A model generated the notes under the pieces. The model was not told the DNA's origin. It was given only the letters and a program-made list of their open reading frames with translations, and made no database searches. From assembly GCF_000473325.1 (NCBI RefSeq), contig NZ_AXBI01000019.1, forward strand, positions 124,001 to 188,000: DNA of 64,000 nucleotides, in the 5' to 3' direction. Source of the stretch: Leisingera caerulea DSM 24564 (lineage in GTDB: Bacteria > Pseudomonadota > Alphaproteobacteria > Rhodobacterales > Rhodobacteraceae). Shown in pieces: positions 17,540 through 26,059 of this stretch. The translations under genes were made by a program, and so were the position numbers. Within the stretch, counting starts at the first letter, position 1. Each line of letters begins with the position of its first letter.

Positions 17540-18430
17540 ATGGTGCCGCTGGATCTGATCGACGACGTTGCCGCCTTTGTCCGCGCCAGGGGCACGCCGG
17601 AGGACGGCTGCGAGACCGGGGTGGAGGGGCTTCTGGCCTTTTGCCGCGAGACCCCGACTGCGTTTCAGACGATGGTCTATGAGCCGGTCATGTGCCTGGT
17701 GCTGCAGGGCGCCAAAGAGGCGCATCTGGACGACCGGGTGATCCGCTATGGCGCGGGCATGTCGCTGATCGTCAGCCATGCGCTGCCGGTGACGGCCGGG
17801 GTGATCGACGCTGCGCCGGATAAGCCCTATGTCTCGCTGGTGCTGCGGCTGGATCTGGCCACTGCGCGCAGCCTTTATGATGAGGCGGGCGCGGCGCAGG
17901 GGCAGCGGCGGGGCACGCATTCGATGAGCGTGGCGGACAGCGATGCGGCGCTGACCGATGCGATGGCGCGGCTGTTCCGTCTGTCGCAGGACCCGGCCGA
18001 GGTGCAGGCGCTGGCGCCCCTGGTGCTGCGGGAGATCCATTTCCGTCTGTTGCGCGCCCAGCACGGCGGGATGCTGCGGCAGCTGCTGCTGCACGAAAGC
18101 CCGGCCAGCCGGATTTCCAAGGCAATTGCGCTGATCCGCTCCGGCTACAAGGCGCCGATTGCGGTGGCCGATCTGGCCGCCGCGGCGGGGATGAGCCAGT
18201 CGACCTTCCACGAGCATTTCAAGTCGCTCACCTCGACGACGCCGCTGCAGTACCAAAAGGAACTGCGCCTGCTGGAGGCGCGCCGCCTGCTGATGAGCGG
18301 GGGGAAATCGGTGGCTTCGGCGGCCTATGACGTGGGCTATGAAAGCCCGACCCAGTTCAGCCGGGAATATGCCCGCAAGTTCGGTATCCCGCCGCGGGAT
18401 GAAAAGCCGGCGCCAGCGGAAGCGTCTTAG
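17540..18430 (+). CDS. AraC-family regulator with AraC_N-type sensor domain
   Basis: A 296-residue regulator. Residues 1-180 form an AraC_N-like cupin domain (MVYEPVMCLVLQGAKEAHLDD…YGAGMSLIVSHALPVTAGV), and the C-terminal double helix-turn-helix reads AVADLAAAAGMSQSTFHEHFKSLT and SAAYDVGYESPTQFSREYARKFG. ATG 17540 follows GAGGAGGG at 17526-17533; upstream in-frame ATGs lie within the candidate operator. It is divergent from the SDR-iorAB operon and probably controls it. Confidence 0.88.
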   Translation: MVPLDLIDDVAAFVRARGTPEDGCETGVEGLLAFCRETPTAFQTMVYEPVMCLVLQGAKEAHLDDRVIRYGAGMSLIVSHALPVTAGVIDAAPDKPYVSLVLRLDLATARSLYDEAGAAQGQRRGTHSMSVADSDAALTDAMARLFRLSQDPAEVQALAPLVLREIHFRLLRAQHGGMLRQLLLHESPASRISKAIALIRSGYKAPIAVADLAAAAGMSQSTFHEHFKSLTSTTPLQYQKELRLLEARRLLMSGGKSVASAAYDVGYESPTQFSREYARKFGIPPRDEKPAPAEAS

Positions 18431-18447
18431 CCTTCCAAGTAAAATAT

Positions 18448-18560
18448 TGTCCCGCCCGGCCGCAAGCCGGGCAGCACCCGACCTCCCCGTCAAACTAGAG
18501 GTTTGCCTTCGGCAAAACGGGAGGGCGCTTCGCACCCACCCGAGGCCGGGCGCCGCCCTC
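18448..18560. terminator. Nested hairpins between convergent regulators
   Basis: The gap between the AraC gene and the glxA-like gene holds several stems: CCCGGC/GCCGGG around 18458-18473, CCTCCCCGT (18482-18490) with ACGGGAGG (18517-18524), and inside it TTTGCC-TTC-GGCAAA (18502-18516). An outer GCCGGGC pair is also present. This is probably a bidirectional terminator and may be an intergenic palindromic element. Confidence 0.5.
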
Positions 18561-18570
18561 AGCGCGTTGT

Positions 18571-19545
18571 TTAGCCGTTGCTTTTCTTCACCCAGGGCCG
18601 CTCCTGCCCCCGCGCCTCGCGGAGGGTCCGGCCATAAAGCCCGCTGTATGACCGCCCCAGCGACGACGCCGAGGAAAACCCGCAGCGCAGTGCGATCTGT
18701 TCCAGGCTCAGATGGGTTTCCTCTGACAAATAGCGGGCATGCTGAAGCCGCAGCATCTTGTAGTATTTGCCCGGCGTCATCCCCAACTCGCGCTGAAACG
18801 CCCGCGCCAGTGTGCGCTCCGACAGCGACACGCGCTTGGCCAGTGCTGCCGTGCTCAGCGGGGTTTCGATGGTTTCCGCCATCAGGTTCGCCGCCTTCAG
18901 CACCTTGGGCGAGCCCTTCTGCTCCAGCCGCGCGGCGCCGCGGTTCAGCTCTGACTGGCGCGACGGGTCATAGACAAACATGGTGGAGGCGCCAAAGGCG
19001 GCCGCGGAGCCATAGAGGTCCTGAATGAGGCTCAGCATCATGTCGAGCGCGGTGCTGGCGCCGCCGCAGGTGAGGAACGGCCCCGAGCGCACAAACCGCG
19101 CGGTGGAAACCTCGACCTTGGGGAAGGTCTCGGTAAAGGCCTCCAGCTCCTGCCAGTGGATTGTCGCGGTATGGCCGTCCAGCACGCCAGCGGCGGCCAG
19201 CAGCCAGGCGGCGGTGTCCAGCGCCAGCACCCGCTCTGCCCGCCGCACCGCGCTGCGCAGCCGGGTCAGCAGCGCAGGCGTCACCTGTTCGCGCACGTGG
19301 TAGCCCGCAACCAGCACCAGGGTGCGGTTGCCCTGATCCTCGCTGAACGCCCCGTCGGGGGTGATCTGCAAGCCGCTGGAACTGGTGACGGGCGCGCCAT
19401 CCAGGGTGCTGACCCGCCAGCCGGCGACCTCCTGGCCGGAGTTCATCCGCACATCGCGCAGCGGCTCCATGGCGCTGGCCAGCACCATGTTGGAAAACCC
19501 GTCGAACAGCAGAAATTCGAAGATTGGCGGCGATTTTGGCTGCAT
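18571..19545 (-). CDS. GlxA/CdhR-family AraC regulator (DJ-1-like sensor), likely carnitine regulator
   Basis: A 324-residue regulator: a DJ-1/PfpI-like domain (IFEFLLFDGFSNMVLASAME…, LALDTAAWLLAAAGVLDG…, CGGASTALDMML) and a C-terminal AraC DNA-binding domain (STAALAKRVSLSERTLARAF, LEQIALRCGFSSASSLGRSY). I used ATG 19545, close to the domain start; an in-frame GTG at 19602 with TAAGG upstream is also possible. Pseudomonas CdhR, the carnitine dehydrogenase regulator, has this architecture. It diverges from the carnitine genes, which supports the same role. Confidence 0.87.
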   Translation of the reverse strand: MQPKSPPIFEFLLFDGFSNMVLASAMEPLRDVRMNSGQEVAGWRVSTLDGAPVTSSSGLQITPDGAFSEDQGNRTLVLVAGYHVREQVTPALLTRLRSAVRRAERVLALDTAAWLLAAAGVLDGHTATIHWQELEAFTETFPKVEVSTARFVRSGPFLTCGGASTALDMMLSLIQDLYGSAAAFGASTMFVYDPSRQSELNRGAARLEQKGSPKVLKAANLMAETIETPLSTAALAKRVSLSERTLARAFQRELGMTPGKYYKMLRLQHARYLSEETHLSLEQIALRCGFSSASSLGRSYSGLYGRTLREARGQERPWVKKSNG

Positions 19546-19610
19546 CTGTGTAGTATCTGACCGAAACTGTATAAACGTAAGGTCAACTCCTGCGCTAATC
19601 ACGCCTTAAG

Positions 19611-19625
19611 TCAAGCCTCTTGACG
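19611..19625 (+). promoter_or_regulatory. Inverted repeat and -35-like element ahead of the carnitine operon
   Basis: TCAAG-CCT-CTTGA (19611-19623) is a perfect 5-bp inverted repeat that overlaps TTGACG (19620-19625), a -35-like hexamer directed at the acetoacetyl-CoA synthetase gene. It lies in the gap between that gene and the divergent regulator. Confidence 0.35.
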
Positions 19626-19665
19626 ATCCGCTCACGACGCCCGCTCTCTAGCCACTGAGATTTCC

Positions 19666-21612
19666 ATGACAACCGCGCCCCTTCTCTGGCAGCCGGATCT
19701 TTCGGCGCGCCGCAAACCTCTAATGTCCGACTTTCTGGCGCAGGCCAGGGCCGCCTCCGGTGCGGGGGTGGAGACATATGCCGATCTGCACGCCTGGTCG
19801 GTCTCCCGGCCGGAGGAGTTCTGGCCGCTGGCCTGGGATTTTTGCGGGCTGGAAGGGGAAAAGGGCGCGGTGCCGCTGTTGGCGGATGCCGATCCGATGC
19901 AGGTGCGCTTCTTCCCCGAAGCGCGGCTGAACATCGCGGAAACCTTCCTGAAGAATGCCGACGGACGCGAAGCCATTGTATTTATTGGCGAGGATGGCCG
20001 CCGCATGGTCTGGACCCGCGCCGACCTGAAGCGCGAGGTGGAAATGCTCGCCGCCGCCCTGCGGGACGCCGGGATCGAAGCGGGCGATCACGTTGCAGGC
20101 TATGTGCCGAACATGCCGCAGACCGTGGCGGCGATGCTGGCCACGGCGTCGCTGGGGGCGGTCTGGTCCTGCTGTGCGCCGGAAAGCGGGCCGGATGTTG
20201 TTGTCGACCGCTTCGGCCAGATCGCGCCCAAGCTGATGTTTGCCGCCGACGGCTATTTCTACAACGGCAAGACGTTTGAGACCCGCGCCGCGATTGCCGA
20301 AGTTGCCGCCCGCGTGCCGTCGGTCCGGCAGATCGTGGTCTGGCCCTATGCGGGCGATGCCGCGGACCTGCCCGAGGGCATGACCGCCTATGAGGCTTTC
20401 AAGCAGGCGGACGCCCCGGTGCTGGACTGCCGCGTGATGGGGTTCCGCGATCCGCTCTATGTGATGTTCTCCTCCGGCACCACGGGCAAGCCCAAGTGCA
20501 TTGAGCATTCCGGCGGCGGCACCCTGCTCAGGATGCTGGTGGAGCAGCAGCTGCACTGCGACCTGCGCCCCGGTGACCGGATGTTCTATTATACCACCTG
20601 CAATTGGATGATGTGGAACTGGCAGGTGGCGGCGCTGGCCTCCGAGGCGGTGATCGTGCTGTTTGACGGCAACCCGATGTATCCCGGCATACGCCGCCTG
20701 TTTGACCTGGCGGAGGCCGAGATGGTCACCCATTTCGGTATTTCCGCCAAATACATAGACGCCTCGCAAAAGCGCCGGAACCGTCCGGTGGAGAGCCACG
20801 ATCTGAGCGCCTTGCGGGTGGTGCTGTCCACCGGCTCGCCGCTGTCGCCGGAGGGCTTTGCCCATGTCTATGCCGACTGGAAAGCGGATGTGCAGCTGGC
20901 CTCGATCTGCGGCGGCACCGATATTCTGGGCTGTTTCATTGGCGGCTGCCCGCTGCTGCCGGTCCATCAGGGAGAGATCCAGGCGCCGGTGCTGGGGCTG
21001 GATGTGGCGACCCTGAACGATCAGGGCGAACCGGTGGAGGGCGTCGCGGGCGAGCTGGTTTGCCGCAACGCGCATCCGTCGATGCCGGTGCGGTTCCTGA
21101 ATGACCCCGGCAATGCCCGCTATCGCGCCAGCTATTTCGAGACCTATCCGAACATCTGGCGGCAGGGCGATTACACCATCCGCACGGAGCACGGCGGCTA
21201 TGTGGTGCTGGGACGCTCAGACGCGACGCTGAACCCCGGCGGCGTGCGGATCGGCACGGCAGAGATCTACCGGCAGCTCGACAAGATCGGCGAGGTCGCG
21301 GATGCGGTGGTTGTCGGCCAGAACCTCGACAACGACGTGCGGGTGGTTCTGTTTGTGATTCCCGCCGAGGGCGCAGCGCTGAACGATGTTCTAACCAACC
21401 GGATCAAAACGGAAATCCGCAAGAACGCCTCGCCGCGGCATGTGCCCGCCAAGATCATCGCCGTCGCTGACATCCCGCGCACCAAGTCCGGCAAGACCGC
21501 CGAGCTGGCGGTGCGCGATGTTGTGAACAACCAGCCTGTCCGCAACCTCTCCGGCCTCGCCAACCCGCAGGCGCTGGCGCTGTTTGCGGATCACCCCGAA
21601 TTGCAAGCTTAA
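19666..21612 (+). CDS. aacS: Acetoacetyl-CoA synthetase
   Basis: A 648-residue acyl-adenylate enzyme that activates acetoacetate with ATP and CoA. The P-loop-like [16 protein letters not shown], the GGTDILG segment, [20 protein letters not shown], and the C-terminal PRTKSGKT lysine are all present, and [12 protein letters not shown] is typical of acetoacetyl-CoA synthetase. No good Shine-Dalgarno precedes ATG 19666, though the N-terminus fits the family. First gene of the carnitine operon: it rescues the acetoacetate that the BKACE enzyme releases, giving acetoacetyl-CoA for thiolysis. Confidence 0.93.
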   Translation: MTTAPLLWQPDLSARRKPLMSDFLAQARAASGAGVETYADLHAWSVSRPEEFWPLAWDFCGLEGEKGAVPLLADADPMQVRFFPEARLNIAETFLKNADGREAIVFIGEDGRRMVWTRADLKREVEMLAAALRDAGIEAGDHVAGYVPNMPQTVAAMLATASLGAVWSCCAPESGPDVVVDRFGQIAPKLMFAADGYFYNGKTFETRAAIAEVAARVPSVRQIVVWPYAGDAADLPEGMTAYEAFKQADAPVLDCRVMGFRDPLYVMFSSGTTGKPKCIEHSGGGTLLRMLVEQQLHCDLRPGDRMFYYTTCNWMMWNWQVAALASEAVIVLFDGNPMYPGIRRLFDLAEAEMVTHFGISAKYIDASQKRRNRPVESHDLSALRVVLSTGSPLSPEGFAHVYADWKADVQLASICGGTDILGCFIGGCPLLPVHQGEIQAPVLGLDVATLNDQGEPVEGVAGELVCRNAHPSMPVRFLNDPGNARYRASYFETYPNIWRQGDYTIRTEHGGYVVLGRSDATLNPGGVRIGTAEIYRQLDKIGEVADAVVVGQNLDNDVRVVLFVIPAEGAALNDVLTNRIKTEIRKNASPRHVPAKIIAVADIPRTKSGKTAELAVRDVVNNQPVRNLSGLANPQALALFADHPELQA

Positions 21613-21630
21613 CCTCAAAGGAGCGAGACC

Positions 21631-22548
21631 ATGCCCCTGACCATGAACCGAGACGTTTTCATCACCGCCGCCGTGACCGGCTCTGGCGGCACCCAGGATA
21701 AATCCCCCCACGTGCCGCGCTCGCCCAAGCAGATTGCGGAGTCCGCGATTGCTGCCGCCAAGGCCGGGGCGGCGGTAGTGCACTGCCATGTGCGCGACCC
21801 GGAAACCGGCGCGCCGTCGCGGAAACTTGAGCTTTACCGGGAGCTTACCGACCGCATCCGCGATTCCGAGGTGGACGTGGTGCTGAACCTGACCGCGGGC
21901 ATGGGCGGCGATATTGTGTTCGGCTCGACGGAAAACCCGCTGCCGGTCAACGAAGCGGCGACCGACATGATCGGCGCGACCGAACGCATGGCCCATATCG
22001 CCGAATGCCTGCCGGAGATTTGCACCCTCGACTGCGGCACCATGAACTTTGCCGAGGCGGATTACGTGATGACCAACACGCCCGGAATGCTGCGGGCGAT
22101 GGGCCGGATGATGACCGATCTGGGTGTGAAGCCGGAGATCGAAGCCTTTGACACCGGCCATCTGTGGTTTGCCAAGCAATTGGTAAAAGAGGGAATTCTG
22201 CAACCGAACGCGCTGGTGCAGCTGTGTATGGGGGTGCCGTGGGGGGCGCCGAATGACCTCAACACTTTCATGGCGATGGTCAACAACGTGCCGTCGGACT
22301 GGACCTGGTCGGCGTTCTCCCTTGGCCGGGACCAGATGCCGTACGCGGCGCAGTCGGTTCTGGCGGGTGGCAATGTGCGCGTGGGGCTGGAAGACAACCT
22401 GTTCCTGGACAAGGGCGTGCTGGCGACCAATGCGCAGCTGGTGGAGCGCGCGGCGGGGGTGATCGAGGGCATGGGCGCCCGGATCATCGGCCCGGAGGCG
22501 GTCCGTGAAAAGCTGGGCCTGACCAAGCGCGCGCCGGTGGCGAAGTAA
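21631..22548 (+). CDS. BKACE-family beta-keto acid cleavage enzyme (3-dehydrocarnitine cleavage)
   Basis: A 305-residue (beta/alpha)8 enzyme of the BKACE family (DUF849). The zinc-binding HCHVRDPETG, NLTAG and VGLEDNLFLDKG segments are present. The family condenses a beta-keto acid with acetyl-CoA and cleaves it to acetoacetate and a new CoA ester; the carnitine member makes betainyl-CoA from 3-dehydrocarnitine. Position, 18 bp after aacS and before carnitine dehydrogenase, makes that substrate very likely. AAGGAG precedes the start. Confidence 0.93.
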   Translation: MPLTMNRDVFITAAVTGSGGTQDKSPHVPRSPKQIAESAIAAAKAGAAVVHCHVRDPETGAPSRKLELYRELTDRIRDSEVDVVLNLTAGMGGDIVFGSTENPLPVNEAATDMIGATERMAHIAECLPEICTLDCGTMNFAEADYVMTNTPGMLRAMGRMMTDLGVKPEIEAFDTGHLWFAKQLVKEGILQPNALVQLCMGVPWGAPNDLNTFMAMVNNVPSDWTWSAFSLGRDQMPYAAQSVLAGGNVRVGLEDNLFLDKGVLATNAQLVERAAGVIEGMGARIIGPEAVREKLGLTKRAPVAK

Positions 22549-22623
22549 GCGGGGCAGGGAGTGGCATGCGTGCACCGCCTGTACACCCCCTGTGCACCGC
22601 TGCGCTGCGGCAAAAGGGGTAGA

Positions 22624-22670
22624 TTGGGGGCTGGCCCCCAAACCCCCAGGATATTTTCGGCCAGAAGAAG
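22624..22670 (+). repeat. Dispersed intergenic repeat, copy C
   Basis: The hairpin TTGGGGGC-TG-GCCCCCAA (22624-22641) runs straight into the repeat core CCCCCAGGATATTTTCGG and CCAGAAGAAG (22643-22670). It lies inside the carnitine operon, 27 bp before the dehydrogenase gene, where a hairpin might reduce read-through or protect mRNA ends. Confidence 0.65.
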
Positions 22671-22697
22671 AGCCGGGCGTTTTGTAAAGGACATCAG

Positions 22698-24119
22698 ATG
22701 AAAACAGCAGCAATCATCGGCGGCGGCGTGATCGGGGGCGGCTGGGCCGCGCGGTTCCTGCTCAACGGCTGGAAGGTGCGGGTGTTCGACCCGGACCCGG
22801 AAGCGGAGCGCAAGATCGGCGAAGTGCTGGCCAATGCCCGCCGCTCGCTGCCCTCGCTTTATGACAAGGCGCTGCCGGCCGAGGGCGAACTGACCTTCCA
22901 TTCGGAGATGGCGGAAGCGGTGGCAAATGCGGCCTGGGTTCAGGAAAGCGTGCCGGAGCGGCTGGACTTGAAACACAAGATCCACGCGCAGGTCCAGGCG
23001 CACGCGCCGGAAAGCGCGGTGATCGGCTCGTCTACGAGCGGTTTCAAGCCGTCGGAGCTGAACGCCGAGGGGGCCCGCGTTGTAGTCGCGCATCCGTTCA
23101 ACCCGGTTTACCTGCTGCCGCTGGTCGAGCTGGTGGGGGATGCGGAGACCTGCGCGCAGGCCTCTGGCCTGCTGCGCGAAGTGGGGATGTACCCGCTGAC
23201 CGTGCGCAAGGAGATCGACGCGCATATTGCCGACCGTCTGCTGGAGGCGGTCTGGCGCGAGGGGCTGTGGCTGATCAAGGACGGCATCTGCACCACCGAG
23301 GAACTGGATGAATCGATCCGCATGGGCTTTGGCCTGCGGTGGGCGCAGATGGGATTGTTCGAGACCTACCGGATTGCCGGCGGCGAGGCGGGCATGAAGC
23401 ATTTTATGGCGCAGTTCGGCCCGGCCCTGAAATGGCCCTGGACCAAACTGATGGATGTGCCGGAGTTCACCGGGGAGCTGGTGGATCTGATCGCGGGCCA
23501 GTCGGATGCGCAATCGGGCCACATGCCGATCCGCGCGCTGGAGCGGCTGCGGGATGACAACCTGGTCGGCATGATGCGGGCGCTGAAGAAATCCGGCAGC
23601 GGCGCTGGCGGTGTGATCAACAGCCATGAGGCCACGCTGCCCGTGCCGGACGCGGTGGAGCTGCCGGTTACTGTCAGCCGCCCGGTGCCGCAGAGCTGGA
23701 CCGATTACAACGGCCACATGAACGAGGCGCATTACACCGAGGCCTCAGCCCAGGCGACCGACCGGTTCATGGAGATGATCGGCTGCGATGCGGCGTACAT
23801 TGCCGCGGGCGGCAGCTATTTCACCGTCGAGAACCACGTGCGCTTTCTGGATGAGCTGCACGAGGGCGATGCGCTGAAAGTAACCACCCAGGTGCTGACG
23901 GGCGAAGGCAAGAAGATGCATCTGTTTCACCGCCTGTCCGGCCCCGAGGGCACGCTGGCAGCGACCGTGGAAACCCTGCTCTTGCACATGGACCTGAACG
24001 CGCGCGGCACCTCGCTGCCGTCGCCGGAGGTGGCGGACAAGCTGGCCTCCTATGCCGCGGCCCATGCCGGGCTGCCGCTGCCGGAGGGCGCCGGGCGCCA
24101 CGTCGGCCAGCGCGGATGA
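22698..24119 (+). CDS. lcdH: L-carnitine dehydrogenase fused to betainyl-CoA thioesterase
   Basis: A 473-residue two-domain protein. Residues 1-310 are a 3-hydroxyacyl-CoA-dehydrogenase-like NAD enzyme (AAIIGGGVIGGGWAARFL; catalytic HPFNPVYLLPLVE; AHIADRLLEAVWRE) that oxidises L-carnitine to 3-dehydrocarnitine. Residues about 325-450 are a hotdog-fold thioesterase (WTDYNGHMNEAHYTEA…; VRFLDELHEGD; HLFHRL), which would release glycine betaine from betainyl-CoA. Fusion places the first and last steps of the pathway in one protein. Same strand as the BKACE gene; repeat copy C lies between. Confidence 0.93.
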   Translation: MKTAAIIGGGVIGGGWAARFLLNGWKVRVFDPDPEAERKIGEVLANARRSLPSLYDKALPAEGELTFHSEMAEAVANAAWVQESVPERLDLKHKIHAQVQAHAPESAVIGSSTSGFKPSELNAEGARVVVAHPFNPVYLLPLVELVGDAETCAQASGLLREVGMYPLTVRKEIDAHIADRLLEAVWREGLWLIKDGICTTEELDESIRMGFGLRWAQMGLFETYRIAGGEAGMKHFMAQFGPALKWPWTKLMDVPEFTGELVDLIAGQSDAQSGHMPIRALERLRDDNLVGMMRALKKSGSGAGGVINSHEATLPVPDAVELPVTVSRPVPQSWTDYNGHMNEAHYTEASAQATDRFMEMIGCDAAYIAAGGSYFTVENHVRFLDELHEGDALKVTTQVLTGEGKKMHLFHRLSGPEGTLAATVETLLLHMDLNARGTSLPSPEVADKLASYAAAHAGLPLPEGAGRHVGQRG

Positions 24120-24122
24120 TTT

Positions 24123-24155
24123 GGAAACCGGCGGCGTGCGGGCTGCCGGTTTTCC
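24123..24155 (+). terminator. Hairpin after the carnitine dehydrogenase gene
   Basis: GAAACCGGC (24124-24132) pairs with GCCGGTTTTC (24145-24154) apart from one extra base, followed by CTTTGC. It may end or attenuate the operon before the transporter gene. Confidence 0.45.
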
Positions 24156-24304
24156 TTTGCGGGCCGGGCATCCTCCCCGATCCGGCCCGCAATTTTTGAA
24201 CTGCGGCCGCAGGGGACGGCCGGAATTTGGCAGCCCGGTCAGCCGGGCAGCCCCCGCGGCGGAGGATCCCCGGGGGCATCGGAACAGGGTCAAGGGAGGA
24301 CCAA

Positions 24305-25999
24305 ATGTCTGAGAGCAATTCCAACAGCCACCTGGTGGCGAAGTCCGGTTTTTTCGCCGGTCTTCACCCGGGGATGGGCACGGCGGCGAAGGGGATGATC
24401 GCGTTTTTCGTCATCTTCACCGTTTTGAACGTGGATCTGGCGGGCGGCCTGTACAAGTCGGTGCGTGCCTGGATCGAAGGCTGGTTCAGCTGGTATTACA
24501 TTTCGCTGCTGATCGGCATCATGTTTTTCTGTTTCTGGCTGATGGCCTCGAAGTTCGGCAAGCTGCGGCTGGGCGACGACGACTCGCGCCCCGAGTTCGG
24601 CAACTTCAGCTGGTTTGCGATGCTGTTCTCGGCCGGGATCGGGGTTGGCATCCTGTTCTTCGGCGTGGCTGAGCCGATCTTCTATTTCGACAACTCCGGT
24701 GCCTTCGGCTATCCGAACAACCCGCATGCCGATATGGCGGGCCACACGGAGATGGACATGCTGCGCGCCCGGGATGCGATGCGGGTGGCCTTCTTCCACT
24801 GGGGCTTCCATGGCTGGGCGCTGTATGTGCTGGTCGGGCTGTGCCTGGCCTATTTCGGGTTCCGCAAGAAGCTGCCGCTGACCATGCGCTCGACGCTGTA
24901 CCCGATCCTGGGCGAGCGGATCTATGGCCCCTGGGGGCATCTGGTGGATCTGCTGGCGGTGTTCGGCTCTGTCTTCGGGATTGCCACCTCGCTGGGGCTG
25001 GGGTCCACCCAGATTGCCACCGGGCTGAACGTGCTGTTCGGGCTGGAGGTGACGCTGACGCTGAAGATCGTGCTGATCGTGATCGTGTCGGTCATTGCCA
25101 CGGCCTCGACCGTCTCTGGCGTGGCGCGTGGAATCCGGCTGATTTCCGAGTGGAACATCTGGCTGTCGATCGCGCTGCTGCTGGCCTTTGTGGTGATGGG
25201 GCCGGGGCAGTGGCTGATGGCGTTCTTCATCACTTCGCTGGGGGACTACCTGTGGAACTTCATTCCGATGGGGTTCTGGACCGCGACCGAAGCGCCGGAT
25301 GTCGCCTGGCAGGGCGGCTGGACCATCTTCTATTGGGGCTGGTGGATCGCCTGGGCGCCGCTGGTGGGCATTTTCATCGCCCGCATTTCCTATGGCCGCA
25401 CCATCCGCGCGTTCATGGTCGGGGTGCTGTGCGTGCCGACCGTGGCGGTGTTCTTCTGGCTGTGCATCTTCGGCGGCACCGCGATCTGGCAGGAAATGCA
25501 TATGGCGGGCGGCCCGGCGGCTGACGGCGGCGCGGGCGTCATTGCCACCGTCCGCAACTGGGAACTGCCCGGGGCGCTTTACGGCACCATTGCCAATATC
25601 GGCCAGACATCCTGGATGGGCGATATGAGCTGGACCGCCTGGCCGCTGTCGCTGCTGGCGACGGTGCTGCTGGTCAGCTGGTTCGTGACCTCGGCGGATT
25701 CCGGCACGCTGGTGATCACCACCATGCTGTCGATGGGCGACGAGAACCCGCCGAACAAGTTCCGCGTCATCTGGGGGGCCGGGATTGGCGCGACTGCCAT
25801 CGCGCTGCTGATGTCGGGCGGGCTGAGCGCGCTGCAGACGGCGCTGATTGCGACCGCCTTTCCCATCTCCTTCCTGCTCATCGCGATGGTCTGGGGCCTG
25901 TGCAAATCACTGCGCGAGGATCCCTCGGCCGCGCCGATCAAAGCGGAGCCGGTGGCAACGCCGGATGGCACCCATCTGACGCAGGATCTGACCGCCTGA
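24305..25999 (+). CDS. BCCT-family betaine/carnitine/choline transporter
   Basis: A 564-residue inner-membrane protein with about twelve hydrophobic helices. The family marks are SAGIGVGILFFGVAEPIFY and the central WGWWIAWAPLVGIFIARISYGRTIR, whose Trp residues bind quaternary ammonium groups. ATG 24305 follows GGGAGGA at 24294-24300; a frame-open start at 24227 has no signal. It is the last gene of the carnitine module and most likely imports carnitine, though glycine betaine or choline cannot be excluded. Confidence 0.92.
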   Translation: MSESNSNSHLVAKSGFFAGLHPGMGTAAKGMIAFFVIFTVLNVDLAGGLYKSVRAWIEGWFSWYYISLLIGIMFFCFWLMASKFGKLRLGDDDSRPEFGNFSWFAMLFSAGIGVGILFFGVAEPIFYFDNSGAFGYPNNPHADMAGHTEMDMLRARDAMRVAFFHWGFHGWALYVLVGLCLAYFGFRKKLPLTMRSTLYPILGERIYGPWGHLVDLLAVFGSVFGIATSLGLGSTQIATGLNVLFGLEVTLTLKIVLIVIVSVIATASTVSGVARGIRLISEWNIWLSIALLLAFVVMGPGQWLMAFFITSLGDYLWNFIPMGFWTATEAPDVAWQGGWTIFYWGWWIAWAPLVGIFIARISYGRTIRAFMVGVLCVPTVAVFFWLCIFGGTAIWQEMHMAGGPAADGGAGVIATVRNWELPGALYGTIANIGQTSWMGDMSWTAWPLSLLATVLLVSWFVTSADSGTLVITTMLSMGDENPPNKFRVIWGAGIGATAIALLMSGGLSALQTALIATAFPISFLLIAMVWGLCKSLREDPSAAPIKAEPVATPDGTHLTQDLTA

Positions 26000-26024
26000 G
26001 GCGGATACCCATGCTGAACGGAAA

Positions 26025-26053
26025 TGCGCCGGGCCTTTGGAGGGCCCGGCGCA
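26025..26053. terminator. Bidirectional terminator
   Basis: TGCGCCGGGCC (26025-26035) and GGCCCGGCGCA (26043-26053) make a perfect 11-bp stem with a 7-nt loop, followed by GGCGTTTTAT. It lies between the convergent BCCT transporter and aldehyde dehydrogenase genes. Confidence 0.75.
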
Positions 26054-26059
26054 GGCGTT

